Notes: generated by a model not told the origin, from the letters alone. A DNA stretch of 64,000 nt from Amycolatopsis orientalis DSM 40040 = KCTC 9412 (GCF_000478275.1 NZ_ASJB01000028.1:1-64000), one strand, 5' to 3'; counted from the stretch's first letter, positions 9,661 through 20,339 are shown. A program made the numbers and translations.

Positions 9661-9699
9661 GGGGAAGATTCCGGCCGTCCAACGGCCGCGATCTTCCCC
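9661..9699. terminator. Hairpin behind mobA
   Basis: GGGGAAGAT (9661-9669) pairs with ATCTTCCCC (9691-9699). An inner stem GGCCGT/ACGGCC is separated from the outer stem by symmetric three-base bulges. It lies 39 bases beyond the mobA stop. It is followed by ACCACTCACGA (9702-9712), which looks like half of a family B palindrome. The remainder of 9549-9737 shows nothing else clear. Confidence 0.6.
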
Positions 9700-9737
9700 A
9701 CACCACTCACGACTCACCCGACCGGCGACCAGGCGAC

Positions 9738-10280
9738 CTAGGAAAACCGGTCCAGATCCTCCGGGGTGTCGATATCGTCGCTCTCCCCCGGCTCCTCCGG
9801 CACTTCGACGATCTCCAGCCCGCCGAGCGTCCGCCGCAGCGACGCGTTCTCGACCCGCTCAGGCAGCGCCGACCGCAGTGCCTCGGCCCGCCAGGCGCCG
9901 AGCAGCCACTGCCGCTCGCCCGAGGAATCGACCAGGACCGCCCCCGGCGCCGTGCCCAGCGCCGCCGTCAGCCTGTCCACAGTGGACTTGCGCACCCCGG
10001 CGAGGTCACCGGCCAGCACGACGACGATCTCCGTGGGCACCATGGCTAGCCCCGCCGCCAGCGCGGCGACCGGGCCCGCGCCCGGCGAAGCCTCCCGCGT
10101 CCACCGCACGCCGCCGAAACCCGGCCGTTCCGGGCCGACGACGATCACCGGATCCGCGTCGGCGAGTGCCGCCAAAGCCCGTGTCATCAACGGTTTCCCG
10201 CCGACGGGCAACGCGGGTTTGTCCACACCGGACAGACGGCGCGCGGCACCGCCCGCCAGCACGATCCCCGCGTACGCCAC
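9738..10280 (-). CDS. mobA: Molybdenum cofactor guanylyltransferase MobA-like
   Basis: A 180-residue nucleotidyltransferase. The N-terminal loop LAGGAARRLSGVDKPALPVGGKPL is the GTP-binding signature of MobA/MobA-like enzymes, and AGDLAGV corresponds to the metal-binding aspartate region. MobA attaches GMP to molybdopterin to make the bis-MGD precursor. No other molybdopterin gene lies in the window. The GTG start is two bases past the stop of the NlpC/P60 gene, so they are probably co-transcribed. Closely related nucleotidyltransferases act on other sugars or cofactors, so substrate identity is likely rather than certain. Confidence 0.85.
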   Translation of the reverse strand: MAYAGIVLAGGAARRLSGVDKPALPVGGKPLMTRALAALADADPVIVVGPERPGFGGVRWTREASPGAGPVAALAAGLAMVPTEIVVVLAGDLAGVRKSTVDRLTAALGTAPGAVLVDSSGERQWLLGAWRAEALRSALPERVENASLRRTLGGLEIVEVPEEPGESDDIDTPEDLDRFS

Positions 10281-10282
10281 GC

Positions 10283-11632
10283 CTAGCCGATCAAGCGGGT
10301 CGCGTACGGCATGATGCCGCCGTAGCGCACCGGCGCGATCCGCACCCGCAAGCCTGACTGCGGCGCCTCGACCATCTGCCCGTTCCCGAGGTACATCGCG
10401 ACGTGGTGGATGCCCCGCGCGCTGCCGCCCCAGAAGAGCATGTCACCGCGGCGCATCTGGGAAAGCGGCACCTTCCGCCCGGCGTTGTACTGGTAGCCGC
10501 TGTAGTGCGGAAGCGCCCGCACCCCCGCGAAGGCGTAGATCATCAGCCCGGAACAGTCGAAGCCGATCTTCATGTAGTCGCCGTAGCGATCCGCCGTGCC
10601 ACCGTCGCGGATACCGCGGGTGGGGCCGGAGGTGTTGCCGCCACCCCACGCGTACGGAAGTCCCAGCTGCGACAGCGCCCGCTGCACGACGGCCTCGACA
10701 CTCGCCCCGGCGGGAGCCGACTGGACGGGCCTGCCCGACGGACGGCCGCCGCCGCCCTGGCTCGGCCTCGACGCGGCGAGCGCGGCCTGACGGGCGCGTT
10801 CCTCGTCCTCGCGGGCCTTCTGCGCCTTCCAGTCTTCGTAGCGCTGACGCTGGCCCTGCAGGCCGCTGACCTTCTGCTGTGCCTCGAAGAGCTGCTTCTC
10901 GACGTTCGCCTTGTCGGCTTCCAGCAGCTCGTTCTGCGTGGCCTGGGTGTCCTGCGCGTGCTGGGCGGCGCTTTGGGCGTTGTCGGCCTCGTGCTTCGCC
11001 GCCTCGGCCTCGCGCTTGCGCTCCTGCGCGATCTCCAGCTTCTTGCGCGCCGTCGCGTCCTTGTTGGACTTCTCCGTCTGCGCGCGCTTCATCGTGTCGA
11101 GCGCGTTGAGCCTGCTGCCGCCGACAGCGTCGAGCAGCTGCGCGCGGCCGAGCAGTTCTTTGGGGCTGTCGGCGGTGAGGTAGGCCGACACCGAACCGAT
11201 GGTGCTGCCCTGCTGGAAGCTGGCGGCGGCGAACTTGTCGAGGTCCGCGCGGGCCTTGTCGATGGCGGCCTGCGCGGCGTCGGCCTCGGTGCGCGCGGAC
11301 CGCGCTTCCCGGTCGGCCTGCGCGGCGGCGTCCTGCGCGCTCTCCGCGTCGACCCGCGCCTTGTTGGCCTCTTCCATCTTCAGCTCGACTTCGTCGTTGA
11401 GCTGAGCGAGCTTCGACTCGGCCTGGGCAAGCTGGTTGGTGAGCCTGCCGACATCGCCCGCCTTGGCGTTGGCCTCGGCCTTGCTCGAGTTGATCTCGGA
11501 GTCGCTGGGGTTCGGCGGGGGCGGCGGGACCGCGACACCCGTGCCGGTCACCCCGAGCAACAGGACGACGCCGAGCGCGGCGATGGTCACGCCACGGCGG
11601 GCCACGGCCCCGGACCCGGTTTCACCACGCAC
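10283..11632 (-). CDS. NlpC/P60 peptidoglycan endopeptidase, RipA-like
   Basis: A 449-residue secreted cell-wall hydrolase. A signal or anchor segment (about 14-34) is followed by VPPPPPNPSD. Residues about 45-285 form a long Ala/Glu/Lys/Gln-rich coiled coil, then comes a Gly/Pro linker. The C-terminal NlpC/P60 domain has catalytic C360 in FDCSGLMIYAF and a histidine in GIHHVAMYLG. Coiled coil plus NlpC/P60 is the RipA plan; mycobacterial RipA cleaves D-Glu-mDAP stem peptides at the septum and needs activation. The GTG start has AGGAGGTGG eight bases upstream. The gene is divergent from acnA, as in mycobacteria. Confidence 0.92.
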   Translation of the reverse strand: MRGETGSGAVARRGVTIAALGVVLLLGVTGTGVAVPPPPPNPSDSEINSSKAEANAKAGDVGRLTNQLAQAESKLAQLNDEVELKMEEANKARVDAESAQDAAAQADREARSARTEADAAQAAIDKARADLDKFAAASFQQGSTIGSVSAYLTADSPKELLGRAQLLDAVGGSRLNALDTMKRAQTEKSNKDATARKKLEIAQERKREAEAAKHEADNAQSAAQHAQDTQATQNELLEADKANVEKQLFEAQQKVSGLQGQRQRYEDWKAQKAREDEERARQAALAASRPSQGGGGRPSGRPVQSAPAGASVEAVVQRALSQLGLPYAWGGGNTSGPTRGIRDGGTADRYGDYMKIGFDCSGLMIYAFAGVRALPHYSGYQYNAGRKVPLSQMRRGDMLFWGGSARGIHHVAMYLGNGQMVEAPQSGLRVRIAPVRYGGIMPYATRLIG

Positions 11633-11733
11633 GATCCGCCCACCTCCTGATCTTGAACTTCCGGCTCACTGTGCCACTGCTGCATCAGCATTACCAGAAG
11701 CACCACCAGGAACTTACACACCGTAGGCACCAT
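11587..11733 (-). CDS. Candidate 48-residue membrane microprotein upstream of the NlpC/P60 gene
   Basis: This short frame opens with ATGGTG behind GAGGGG and encodes MVPTVCKFLVVLLVMLMQQW, a clear hydrophobic helix. It then overlaps the NlpC/P60 start in another frame. Second codon positions are T-rich, as a membrane helix requires. However, third-position G/C is only about 73 percent, low for this genome. It may be a coupled leader peptide or chance. Intergenic sequence from 11734 to 12012 is described with the acnA promoter. Confidence 0.2.
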   Translation of the reverse strand: MVPTVCKFLVVLLVMLMQQWHSEPEVQDQEVGGSCVVKPGPGPWPAVA

Positions 11734-11818
11734 TTCCCCTCAACGGGGGACGAACAGACGAACGTTTCGTCACTCGAACGGACGCGGCCGATGAGACGTG
11801 GATGACCGGCGTGGCGGC

Positions 11819-11848
11819 TTGCCAAGCCAAACAGGACGGGCGTACTGT
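11819..11848 (+). promoter_or_regulatory. acnA promoter
   Basis: TTGCCA (11819-11824) and TACTGT (11843-11848) are spaced 18 bases apart, predicting a start near 11855 and a leader of about 158 bases before the acnA GTG. The AcnR operator lies across the spacer and -10. The rest of the 380-base gap from 11633 to 12012 must also hold the divergent NlpC/P60 promoter, which I could not define. Confidence 0.6.
11832..11847. promoter_or_regulatory. AcnR operator in the acnA promoter
   Basis: CAGGACGGGCGTACTG fits the Corynebacterium glutamicum AcnR consensus CAGNACnnncGTACTG (as I recall it) at every fixed position. Its placement between about -24 and -8 relative to the predicted start is that of a repressor site. 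The acnR homologue is at 35251 in this window. Confidence 0.85.
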
Positions 11849-11964
11849 TTGAAGGGACGAACGAGGTGTGCCATCCCGCGTCCGGACTTACGGTGGGGGT
11901 GCGCAAGACTCGCTCCGGGTCGACCCGAACGGCCTGGAAACACACTGAGAACACACCGAACTGA

Positions 11965-14820
<2,856 letters not shown>

Positions 14821-14831
14821 AGCGGCCCACG

Positions 14832-14872
14832 CGAAGGCCCCTTTCCCCGCACTTCGGGGAAAGGGGCCTTCG
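14832..14872 (+). terminator. Hairpin behind acnA (family A related)
   Basis: CGAAGGCCCCTTTCCCCG pairs perfectly with its complement across the five-base loop CACTT, 12 bases after the stop. This is the only family A copy with a normal loop. It is followed by TCGTTCTT, so it is the best terminator candidate of the set. Confidence 0.8.
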
Positions 14873-14895
14873 TCGTTCTTCGGTACCGTGCGGGC

Positions 14896-15699
14896 ATGAC
14901 CACGGGGAGAGTTCAGGTCGAGAACGGCGAATTGGCGTACGAGGCCCGGGGCGACGGCGATCCGGTGATCCTGCTGCACGGCGGGATCCTCGACTCCCGG
15001 ATGTGGGACGCCGAAATGACGGCGCTCGCACCACACCACACCGCCATCCGGTACGACGCGCGCGGGCACGGCGAGTCGTCCACACCGACGGAGCGGTTCA
15101 AGCACTACGAGGATCTCCGCGCGCTGATGACCGCGTTGGGACTCCCCCGCGCTTCTCTGGTCGGCTTGTCCGGTGGCGGCCGGATCGCGGTCGACTTCGC
15201 GCTGACCTACCCGGATCTGGTCGAGAACCTCGTCCTGGCCGCTACCGGGCTCAGTGCGATGGTGACGAAGGACCCCTTCGTCCTGGAGCAGAACAAGAAG
15301 CTCGAAGAGGCGGGCGCCAGGGGCGATCTCCCCGGTGCCATCGAATGCATCCTGCGCATGTGGGTGGACGGGCAGCGGCGCGCACCCGCCGAGGTCGATC
15401 AGCGAGTCCGGCGGCTGTGCCAGGAGATGTACACGCAGACGGTCGTGCGGCACGGACTTTCCGGCTTCACGCTGATGGACGAACTCCGGGCCGTCGAACG
15501 CATCGGCGAGCTGACCCCACGCACCCTGACCTTGGTGGGAGATCTGGATTCCCCGGACATCCTGGCCATCGCCTGCCAGATCGAAGGCGAAGCACGCGAC
15601 GCCCGGAAACTGGTCGTCCCCGGGGTCGCGCACATGATCAATCTGGAGAAACCCGACTGGTTCTCCGGGACAGTGCTGGATTTCCTGGCCCGCTCGTGA
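14896..15699 (+). CDS. Alpha/beta hydrolase
   Basis: A 267-residue cytoplasmic hydrolase of the 3-oxoadipate enol-lactonase/haloperoxidase-like group. HGGILDSRMW near the N-terminus forms the oxyanion region. GLSGGGR carries nucleophile S92 (with an unusual third glycine). D189 or so in LVGDLDSPD and the histidine in GVAHMINLEKPDWF complete the triad. Its TGA stop lies inside a family B palindrome half that begins at 15695. The substrate is unknown. Confidence 0.85.
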   Translation: MTTGRVQVENGELAYEARGDGDPVILLHGGILDSRMWDAEMTALAPHHTAIRYDARGHGESSTPTERFKHYEDLRALMTALGLPRASLVGLSGGGRIAVDFALTYPDLVENLVLAATGLSAMVTKDPFVLEQNKKLEEAGARGDLPGAIECILRMWVDGQRRAPAEVDQRVRRLCQEMYTQTVVRHGLSGFTLMDELRAVERIGELTPRTLTLVGDLDSPDILAIACQIEGEARDARKLVVPGVAHMINLEKPDWFSGTVLDFLARS

Positions 15700-15758
15700 G
15701 TGGTGATGACGGTTCTATTTGAGAGGTAAGGCAAACGTGGCGTGATCGACTCAATGCC

Positions 15759-15805
15759 GTGAAGGTCCCCTTGCCTACCCTCAAGGTAGCGAAAGAGGCC
15801 TTCAC
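15759..15805. repeat. Degenerate family A palindrome inside the insertion
   Basis: GTGAAGGTCCCCTTGCCTACC faces GGTAGCGAAAGAGG and CCTTCAC across CTCAA. Sixteen of 21 arm positions pair canonically and others can form G-U pairs. It looks like an older, diverged member of the family. Confidence 0.7.
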
Positions 15806-15915
15806 TACTTGGCGACCTACGTGAGGCCTCCCTCACGAGACCGGGGCCTATCCACAAAGGGGAGTTTTCGGCGACTCGGCGTCCGGTTGATGCCTATATG
15901 CACGTTCCTGAACGG

Positions 15916-15963
15916 GGTCGTGAGTGGTAAAGAGCGTTCTAACGCTCTTTACCACTCACGACC
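15916..15963. repeat. Family B palindrome inside the insertion
   Basis: Arms of 23 bases (15916-15938 and 15941-15963) around CT are perfectly complementary. The outer part is GGTCGTGAGTGGTAA, shared with family B, while the inner part AGAGCGTT differs from the GACGGTT of other copies. The inner arms can therefore change in a compensating way. Confidence 0.85.
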
Positions 15964-16029
15964 ACGGCCCGGCTTCCGCCAGCCAGTCCGGACGCTCGCC
16001 GGGGCACAACATCTTTGCCTCACCCCTCT

Positions 16030-16506
16030 CTAACCGTCATTACCACTCACGACCTCGGAGCAGTCTTCCCGGTGCTCGGGGCGGCGGTCGACGACGCGGC
16101 CCAGCGGGCGCAGGAGCACGTTGACCCCGACGATCACCACGGTCCCCGCCAGCGCGACGACGTAAAGTCCCGCGCCCGCAAGGGATCCGACGGCCGCGGA
16201 GCACCACAGCGTGGCGGCGGTGTTGAGCCCGCGCACGTTCAGCCCGTCCCGCAGGATCACCCCGGCGCCGAGGAACCCGATACCGGAGACGATCTGGGCG
16301 GCCACCCGCGTCGGGTCGGCGTCACCGCTGCTGTTGAGCCCGCCGAAACCGTGGGCGGACAACAGGACGAAGAGGGTGGCGCCGACGGCGACGAGGGCGT
16401 TGGTGCGGAGACCGGCCATCCGGGCGCGGTACTGGCGCTCGATGCCGATGACGGCGCCGAGGCCGACGCCGGTGCCGACCCTGAGCAGCATTTCGAAGGT
16501 GTTCAT
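16030..16506 (-). CDS. MgtC/SapB-family membrane protein
   Basis: A 158-residue membrane protein starting at the ATG at 16506. It has the MgtC core GAVIGIERQYRARMAGLRTNALVAVGA, then IGFLGAGVILRDG and three further hydrophobic helices. MgtC proteins modulate F-ATPase or virulence in some bacteria, and SapB-type members are of unknown function. The last eight codons, encoding VVSGNDG and the TAG stop, are supplied by one half of a family B palindrome. The repeat has therefore invaded or replaced the 3' end of the gene. Confidence 0.88.
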   Translation of the reverse strand: MNTFEMLLRVGTGVGLGAVIGIERQYRARMAGLRTNALVAVGATLFVLLSAHGFGGLNSSGDADPTRVAAQIVSGIGFLGAGVILRDGLNVRGLNTAATLWCSAAVGSLAGAGLYVVALAGTVVIVGVNVLLRPLGRVVDRRPEHREDCSEVVSGNDG

Positions 16507-16698
16507 GATTCCGGCTCTTTTCTGGCGTGCGTACACAAAGCCAGACAGGGAAAGGAGACCGGAGAAGGTCAGCGCACCGCGCACGCGGGTGAACGGCGAC
16601 CGCTTCCGGTCGATCCAGAACTGTCTTCCGGCATGTGCCGCTCACCTCGCTTTCTTACTCGAACGGTGTTGATCAACCTTCGGAAGATACCACGTCGG

Positions 16699-17736
16699 TC
16701 AGGGCTTCCAACGCACGGCGACCGCGCCGGACCGGCCGACGATCACGCCGTGAACGTTGATCGAAGTCGCGAAGGTGATGGTTCCCGGGCCTGCTCCAGC
16801 CGCCCTTCCGAGGTCGGTGAGGCTTCCGTCGGAGTTCCAGCGCACGGCGGTGTAGCGCCCTTCTGTGTCCTTCGACATACCGACCGCGGTGTTGCCGGGA
16901 CCGGCGGCCCGCGCTTCGCTGTCCGGCTTGTCGGTGACCGGGAAACCACCGAGGTCGGTCACCGCACCGTCCGGCTTCCAGCGGGTGGCGAACACGCCGT
17001 AGCTGCCGCCGATCGAACGCTGCACCGTGCCGACGATCGTCCCGTCGGCGCCGATGCCGAACGCCTTCGCGTGGTAACCGGACGGCAGGTACTGCAACCC
17101 GAGGACCGTCCCGTCCGGGGCCCAGCGGGTCGCGTGCGTCTGGTGGTCCTGCGCGGTCGACCAGCCCGCGATGGTGCCGTCGTCGGCGATCGCCGCCCCG
17201 CCGCCGGAGGTCCCGCCGGGGAGGGTGGCGAGTTCGGCGACCTTGCCGTCGGTCCCCCAGCGGACCGGCTTTCCGTAGTAGCTCGAGTAGGACGCCGAGC
17301 AGTAGCCGGTGATCTGGCCGGTCGCGTTGATCGCGTCCGCCTGGCAGTACGTCGTATCCGGCAAGGACTCCAGGACCGTGATCCGGCCGTCCGCGGCCCA
17401 GCGGACCGCACGCTGGCCCTTGCTGTTCGACGACCGCCCGACCACTGTTCCCGCGGCGTTGATCGCGGTGGCCCCGCTCCCGGTGTCACCGTCCGCGGTG
17501 CCGAGATCGGTGACCGTTCCGTCGGCGCCCCAGCGCACGGCGTGCGACGTGCCGCCCGTGTTGGACCAGCCGACCGCTACCCCGCTGTCGTTGATCCCGG
17601 CGGCACCGGCGACCGAGGAACCGGGCAGCGCGGGAAGCTCGGTGAGTACCGGGGCGGCCGAGGCCGAGGCCGGGGCGAGTACGGCCAACGCGACGGCGGA
17701 TGCCCCGGCAATGGACAGAGTTCTCTTGGTACGCAA
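16699..17736 (-). CDS. Secreted HAF-repeat protein
   Basis: A 345-residue exported protein. The TTG at 17736, six bases behind GGAAGGAAACC, gives a clean signal peptide (RTKRTLSIAG, hydrophobic core, ASASAA). The mature part consists of about seven repeats of 45-50 residues of the form VRWGADGTVTDLG..GxxSxAxAINxxGxVVG, the HAF extracellular repeat, probably forming a beta-propeller. It contains few cysteines and no catalytic motif. The biological role is unknown. It is divergent from nothing and faces the LysR gene from the same strand. Confidence 0.85.
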   Translation of the reverse strand: MRTKRTLSIAGASAVALAVLAPASASAAPVLTELPALPGSSVAGAAGINDSGVAVGWSNTGGTSHAVRWGADGTVTDLGTADGDTGSGATAINAAGTVVGRSSNSKGQRAVRWAADGRITVLESLPDTTYCQADAINATGQITGYCSASYSSYYGKPVRWGTDGKVAELATLPGGTSGGGAAIADDGTIAGWSTAQDHQTHATRWAPDGTVLGLQYLPSGYHAKAFGIGADGTIVGTVQRSIGGSYGVFATRWKPDGAVTDLGGFPVTDKPDSEARAAGPGNTAVGMSKDTEGRYTAVRWNSDGSLTDLGRAAGAGPGTITFATSINVHGVIVGRSGAVAVRWKP

Positions 17737-17838
17737 AGGTTTCCTTCCCCCAAGGCCGCGGCGAGAACCGCGGATCAAGATCACCTTAGCAAGCGGCGAT
17801 CGCTCCTCCCAGGTCATTTCCGGCTCCGGAAATTGCCG

Positions 17839-18744
17839 CTAATTGGGCGAGCGGAACGCCGCACGGATCGTCTCCCGCAGCCAGCGCTGGGCGGGGTCGG
17901 CGTCGAGCCGGGCGTGCCAGAGCTGCCGGACCTCGACCTCCGGCAGTTCCGCCGGGACGGGGAACCAGCGGATCCCGAGCGAGCGGCCGTACTGCTCGGC
18001 CAGCCGCTGGGGCACGAGGCCGATGTAGTCGCTCGACGCGACCAGGAACGCCGAGACCGCGGAAGTGGGGACGACGGCCGCGACGCGCCGCCGCAGTCCT
18101 TCGGCCTCCAGGACGTCGTCGAGCGGGCCCCGCGTACGACCGCGCCGGGACGACGAAACGTGGGGATGGCGGCAGAGCTGCGCCAGCGTCGGACGGCGGG
18201 CCCGGCCGAGCGGGCTGTCGGCCCGGACGATCGCCACCACCCGTTCGCGGTACAGCAGCGTCGAGTGGATGTCCGGTGCCGCGAGTTCGCCCGCGCCGAT
18301 GTCCAGATCGACCGAGCCGTCCCGGAGCGCCTCGGCGCTTTCGCTGCCTTCGGCGACGAACCGCAGGACCACGCCCGGCGCGACGGCCGCGGTCGCTTCG
18401 ACGGCCGCCGTCGCGAAGGTCGCGGCGACACCGTCGTTGATGCGGATGGTGAAGGTGCGTTCCAGCTCCCTGATCGCCGGTTCCCGGTCCGCGCTGATCA
18501 ACGCCGACGCCTCGTCGAGCAGCGATCGCACCCGCGGCGCGGTCCGGAGCGCGAACGGGGTCGGCACCATCCCGCGCCCGGCGCGCACCAGGATCGGATC
18601 CCCCATCGCCCGGCGCAGGCGGCTCAATGCCCGGCTCGTCGCGGGGATGGACAGGTGCAGGCGCTCGGAGGCACCGGTGACGCTGCCGTCCCGGAGCAGC
18701 GCGTCGAACACCCGCAGGAGGTTGAGGTCCAGCTGGTCGGCCAT
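17839..18744 (-). CDS. LysR-family transcriptional regulator
   Basis: A 301-residue LysR protein. The N-terminal winged helix is LLRVFDALLRDGSVTGASERLHLSIPATSRALSRLRRA in character; a periplasmic-binding-like effector domain follows. The ATG at 18744 is divergent from the MFS gene, and two matching sites lie in the 75-base gap. By the usual LysR arrangement it likely controls the MFS-SDR-Darcynin operon and itself. The inducer is unknown. Confidence 0.92.
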   Translation of the reverse strand: MADQLDLNLLRVFDALLRDGSVTGASERLHLSIPATSRALSRLRRAMGDPILVRAGRGMVPTPFALRTAPRVRSLLDEASALISADREPAIRELERTFTIRINDGVAATFATAAVEATAAVAPGVVLRFVAEGSESAEALRDGSVDLDIGAGELAAPDIHSTLLYRERVVAIVRADSPLGRARRPTLAQLCRHPHVSSSRRGRTRGPLDDVLEAEGLRRRVAAVVPTSAVSAFLVASSDYIGLVPQRLAEQYGRSLGIRWFPVPAELPEVEVRQLWHARLDADPAQRWLRETIRAAFRSPN

Positions 18745-18746
18745 AG

Positions 18747-18791
18747 TTGCATCGTACGCAAATAGTCCTTTCCAAAGTTGCGTCGCACGAA
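18747..18791. promoter_or_regulatory. Two LysR-type operator copies
   Basis: TTGCATCGTACGCAA (18747-18761) and TTGCGTCGCACGAA (18778-18791) share TTGCRTCGYACGMAA and are 31 bases apart, about three helical turns. The first is a near-perfect inverted repeat with the T-N11-A spacing of LysR boxes. Both lie in the divergent promoter region between the regulator and the transporter. Confidence 0.65.
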
Positions 18792-18819
18792 GGCCGCGCT
18801 GGTCCCTAGCGTGGTGGAC

Positions 18820-20325
18820 ATGCCACTCCGCCTTCAAAATCGTGAGGACCCGGGCGCCACCTCGGGTCACCCGGCCGCCCGGCGCGGTCTGCTCACCGTC
18901 CTGTGCGCGTGTGTCGTGCTCGTCGTCGGGATGGTCGCCGCGATCAACCTCGCGGTGCCGATGCTGGCCGCGAGCGACCTGCGCCCGTCCGCGTCCGCCC
19001 TGATCTGGATCGTCGACACCTACGTCGTCTTCTTCGCCTGCCTCGTGATCCCCGGCGGCGCCGCGGGCGACCGCTTCGGCCGCAAGGGCGTACTGCTCGC
19101 CGGTCTGGCGCTGTTCGCGCTCGGCGCCCTGCTCTCGGCGGTCGCGCCGAACCTGCCCATCCTCCTGGCGGGCCGCGCCATCACCGGCATCGGAGCCGCC
19201 GCCGTACTGCCCAACACACTCGCCGTCCTGCTGCACGCCGTACCCGCCGAACGCAAGGGCGTGACCATCGCGACCTGGGCGTCGATGACCGGGATCGGCG
19301 GCGTGGTGGGGAACGCCGGCGGTGGCGCGGTGCTCTCCGGCGGGTCGTGGCGCTGGCTGTTCGCGGCCGCGATCCCGCTTTCCCTGGTGCTCGCCGCGCT
19401 CGTCGCCCGGATCGCGCCGGTGTCCCCGCGCCACGACCGTCCCCTCAGCCCGCTCGGCGCCGTCCTGCTCGTCGGTGCGTCGGTCGCGTTGCTGCTCGGC
19501 ATCGTCGAAGGACCCGAAGCGGGTTGGGGCAGCCCGGTCGTCCTGACCGGATTCGGCGGCGCCGTGGTGCTCTTCGCCCTGTGGACGTTCGTGGAGCTGA
19601 AGGCCCGGCATCCGCTGCTCGATCCCCGGTTGTTCCGCGTGCCCGCGTTGCGCGGCGCCTGCCTCGGCATGACCGCGATCTTCTTCGGGATGTTCGCGCT
19701 GTTCTACGTCAACGCGTCGTTTCTCCAGTACGGCAAGGGTTTCAGTGTCCTGCTGACTGGGCTCGGGATCATCCCGCTGACCGTCCCGGTCATCCTCGGC
19801 GCGCGACAGGTGGGCAGGCTCGTCCGGCGAGCCGGGGTCGACGCCACCGTCGCCCTCGCGTTCGTCTTCGTCGGCTGCGGACTCCTCGGACTGTCCACAA
19901 GCGACACCGCTACGTCCTACCTCGCTTACGCCGCCTGGCTCGTGGTGACCGGGATCGGTGTCACGCTGGCGCTTCCGACGCTGTCCGCCGCCATCGCCGG
20001 TTCGCTGCCCCCGGCACAGGCCGGTGTCGGCGCGGGGCTGCAGGCCACCACCCGCGAGTTCGGCAGCGCGCTCGGTGTCGCGGTCATCGGCACCGTCCTC
20101 ACCGGACGGTTCGCCGCCGCGCTGCCGCCGGACGTCCGCGCGGGCCAGGATCCGCACACCGTCGCACAGGCCCTCGCGGCGGCTCCCGGGCGCGCCCCCG
20201 AAGTGATCTCCGCGTTCGTCACCAGCACGGGCACGGCCCTGCGGGTGATCGGCGTGAGCGTGCTCGTCCTCGGGGCGCTCGTCGTCCTGCAGTCCCGTCT
20301 TTCCCGCACCCGCGGGAACCAGTAG
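18820..20325 (+). CDS. MFS drug transporter, DHA2 (EmrB/QacA-like) family
   Basis: A 501-residue transporter with about 14 hydrophobic helices, the DHA2 number. The motif A region reads PGGAAGDRFGRKGVLL after helix 2, and the helix 5 motif C appears as GIGGVVGNAGGGAVLSGG. The ATG at 18820 follows GGTGG. The SDR gene begins 14 bases after its stop. It likely exports a toxic or signalling small molecule using the proton gradient. Repression or induction through the divergent LysR is inferred. Confidence 0.9.
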   Translation: MPLRLQNREDPGATSGHPAARRGLLTVLCACVVLVVGMVAAINLAVPMLAASDLRPSASALIWIVDTYVVFFACLVIPGGAAGDRFGRKGVLLAGLALFALGALLSAVAPNLPILLAGRAITGIGAAAVLPNTLAVLLHAVPAERKGVTIATWASMTGIGGVVGNAGGGAVLSGGSWRWLFAAAIPLSLVLAALVARIAPVSPRHDRPLSPLGAVLLVGASVALLLGIVEGPEAGWGSPVVLTGFGGAVVLFALWTFVELKARHPLLDPRLFRVPALRGACLGMTAIFFGMFALFYVNASFLQYGKGFSVLLTGLGIIPLTVPVILGARQVGRLVRRAGVDATVALAFVFVGCGLLGLSTSDTATSYLAYAAWLVVTGIGVTLALPTLSAAIAGSLPPAQAGVGAGLQATTREFGSALGVAVIGTVLTGRFAAALPPDVRAGQDPHTVAQALAAAPGRAPEVISAFVTSTGTALRVIGVSVLVLGALVVLQSRLSRTRGNQ

Positions 20326-20339
20326 AAGGAGCGATTCCC

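Larger units (their letters stand above)
15718..16029. mobile_element. Putative MITE-like insertion with terminal inverted repeats
   Basis: Near the left end, GAGAGGTAAGGCAAA (15721-15735) matches the reverse complement of 16014-16028 (GAGGGGTGAGGCAAA) at 13 of 15 positions without gaps. TCTA occurs at both junctions (15714-15717 and 16029-16032), compatible with a short target duplication, although three extra T bases lie on the left. It has no convincing gene and contains two further palindromes. It accounts for the 330-base gene-free stretch here. Confidence 0.6.
15695..16051. repeat. Family B palindrome split by an insertion
   Basis: The left half (15695-15717) reads CGTGAGTGGTGATGACGG then TTCTA; the right half (16031-16051) reads TAACCGTCATTACCACTCAC then G. 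Joined, they would match the intact copy at 47056-47097 at all but one base. The intervening 312 bases are described as a separate element. The left half contains the stop of the upstream hydrolase, and the right half encodes the C-terminus of the opposing MgtC-like protein. Confidence 0.85.

Noticed and set aside
11633..11760. c-di-AMP (ydaO-type) riboswitch before the NlpC/P60 gene
   Set aside because: Such switches often precede cell-wall hydrolases in actinobacteria, but I could not find the conserved core in either orientation.
15809..16124. Short frames inside the 312-bp insertion as a transposase remnant
   Set aside because: They are small, start within repeats and show no DDE or helix-turn-helix pattern.
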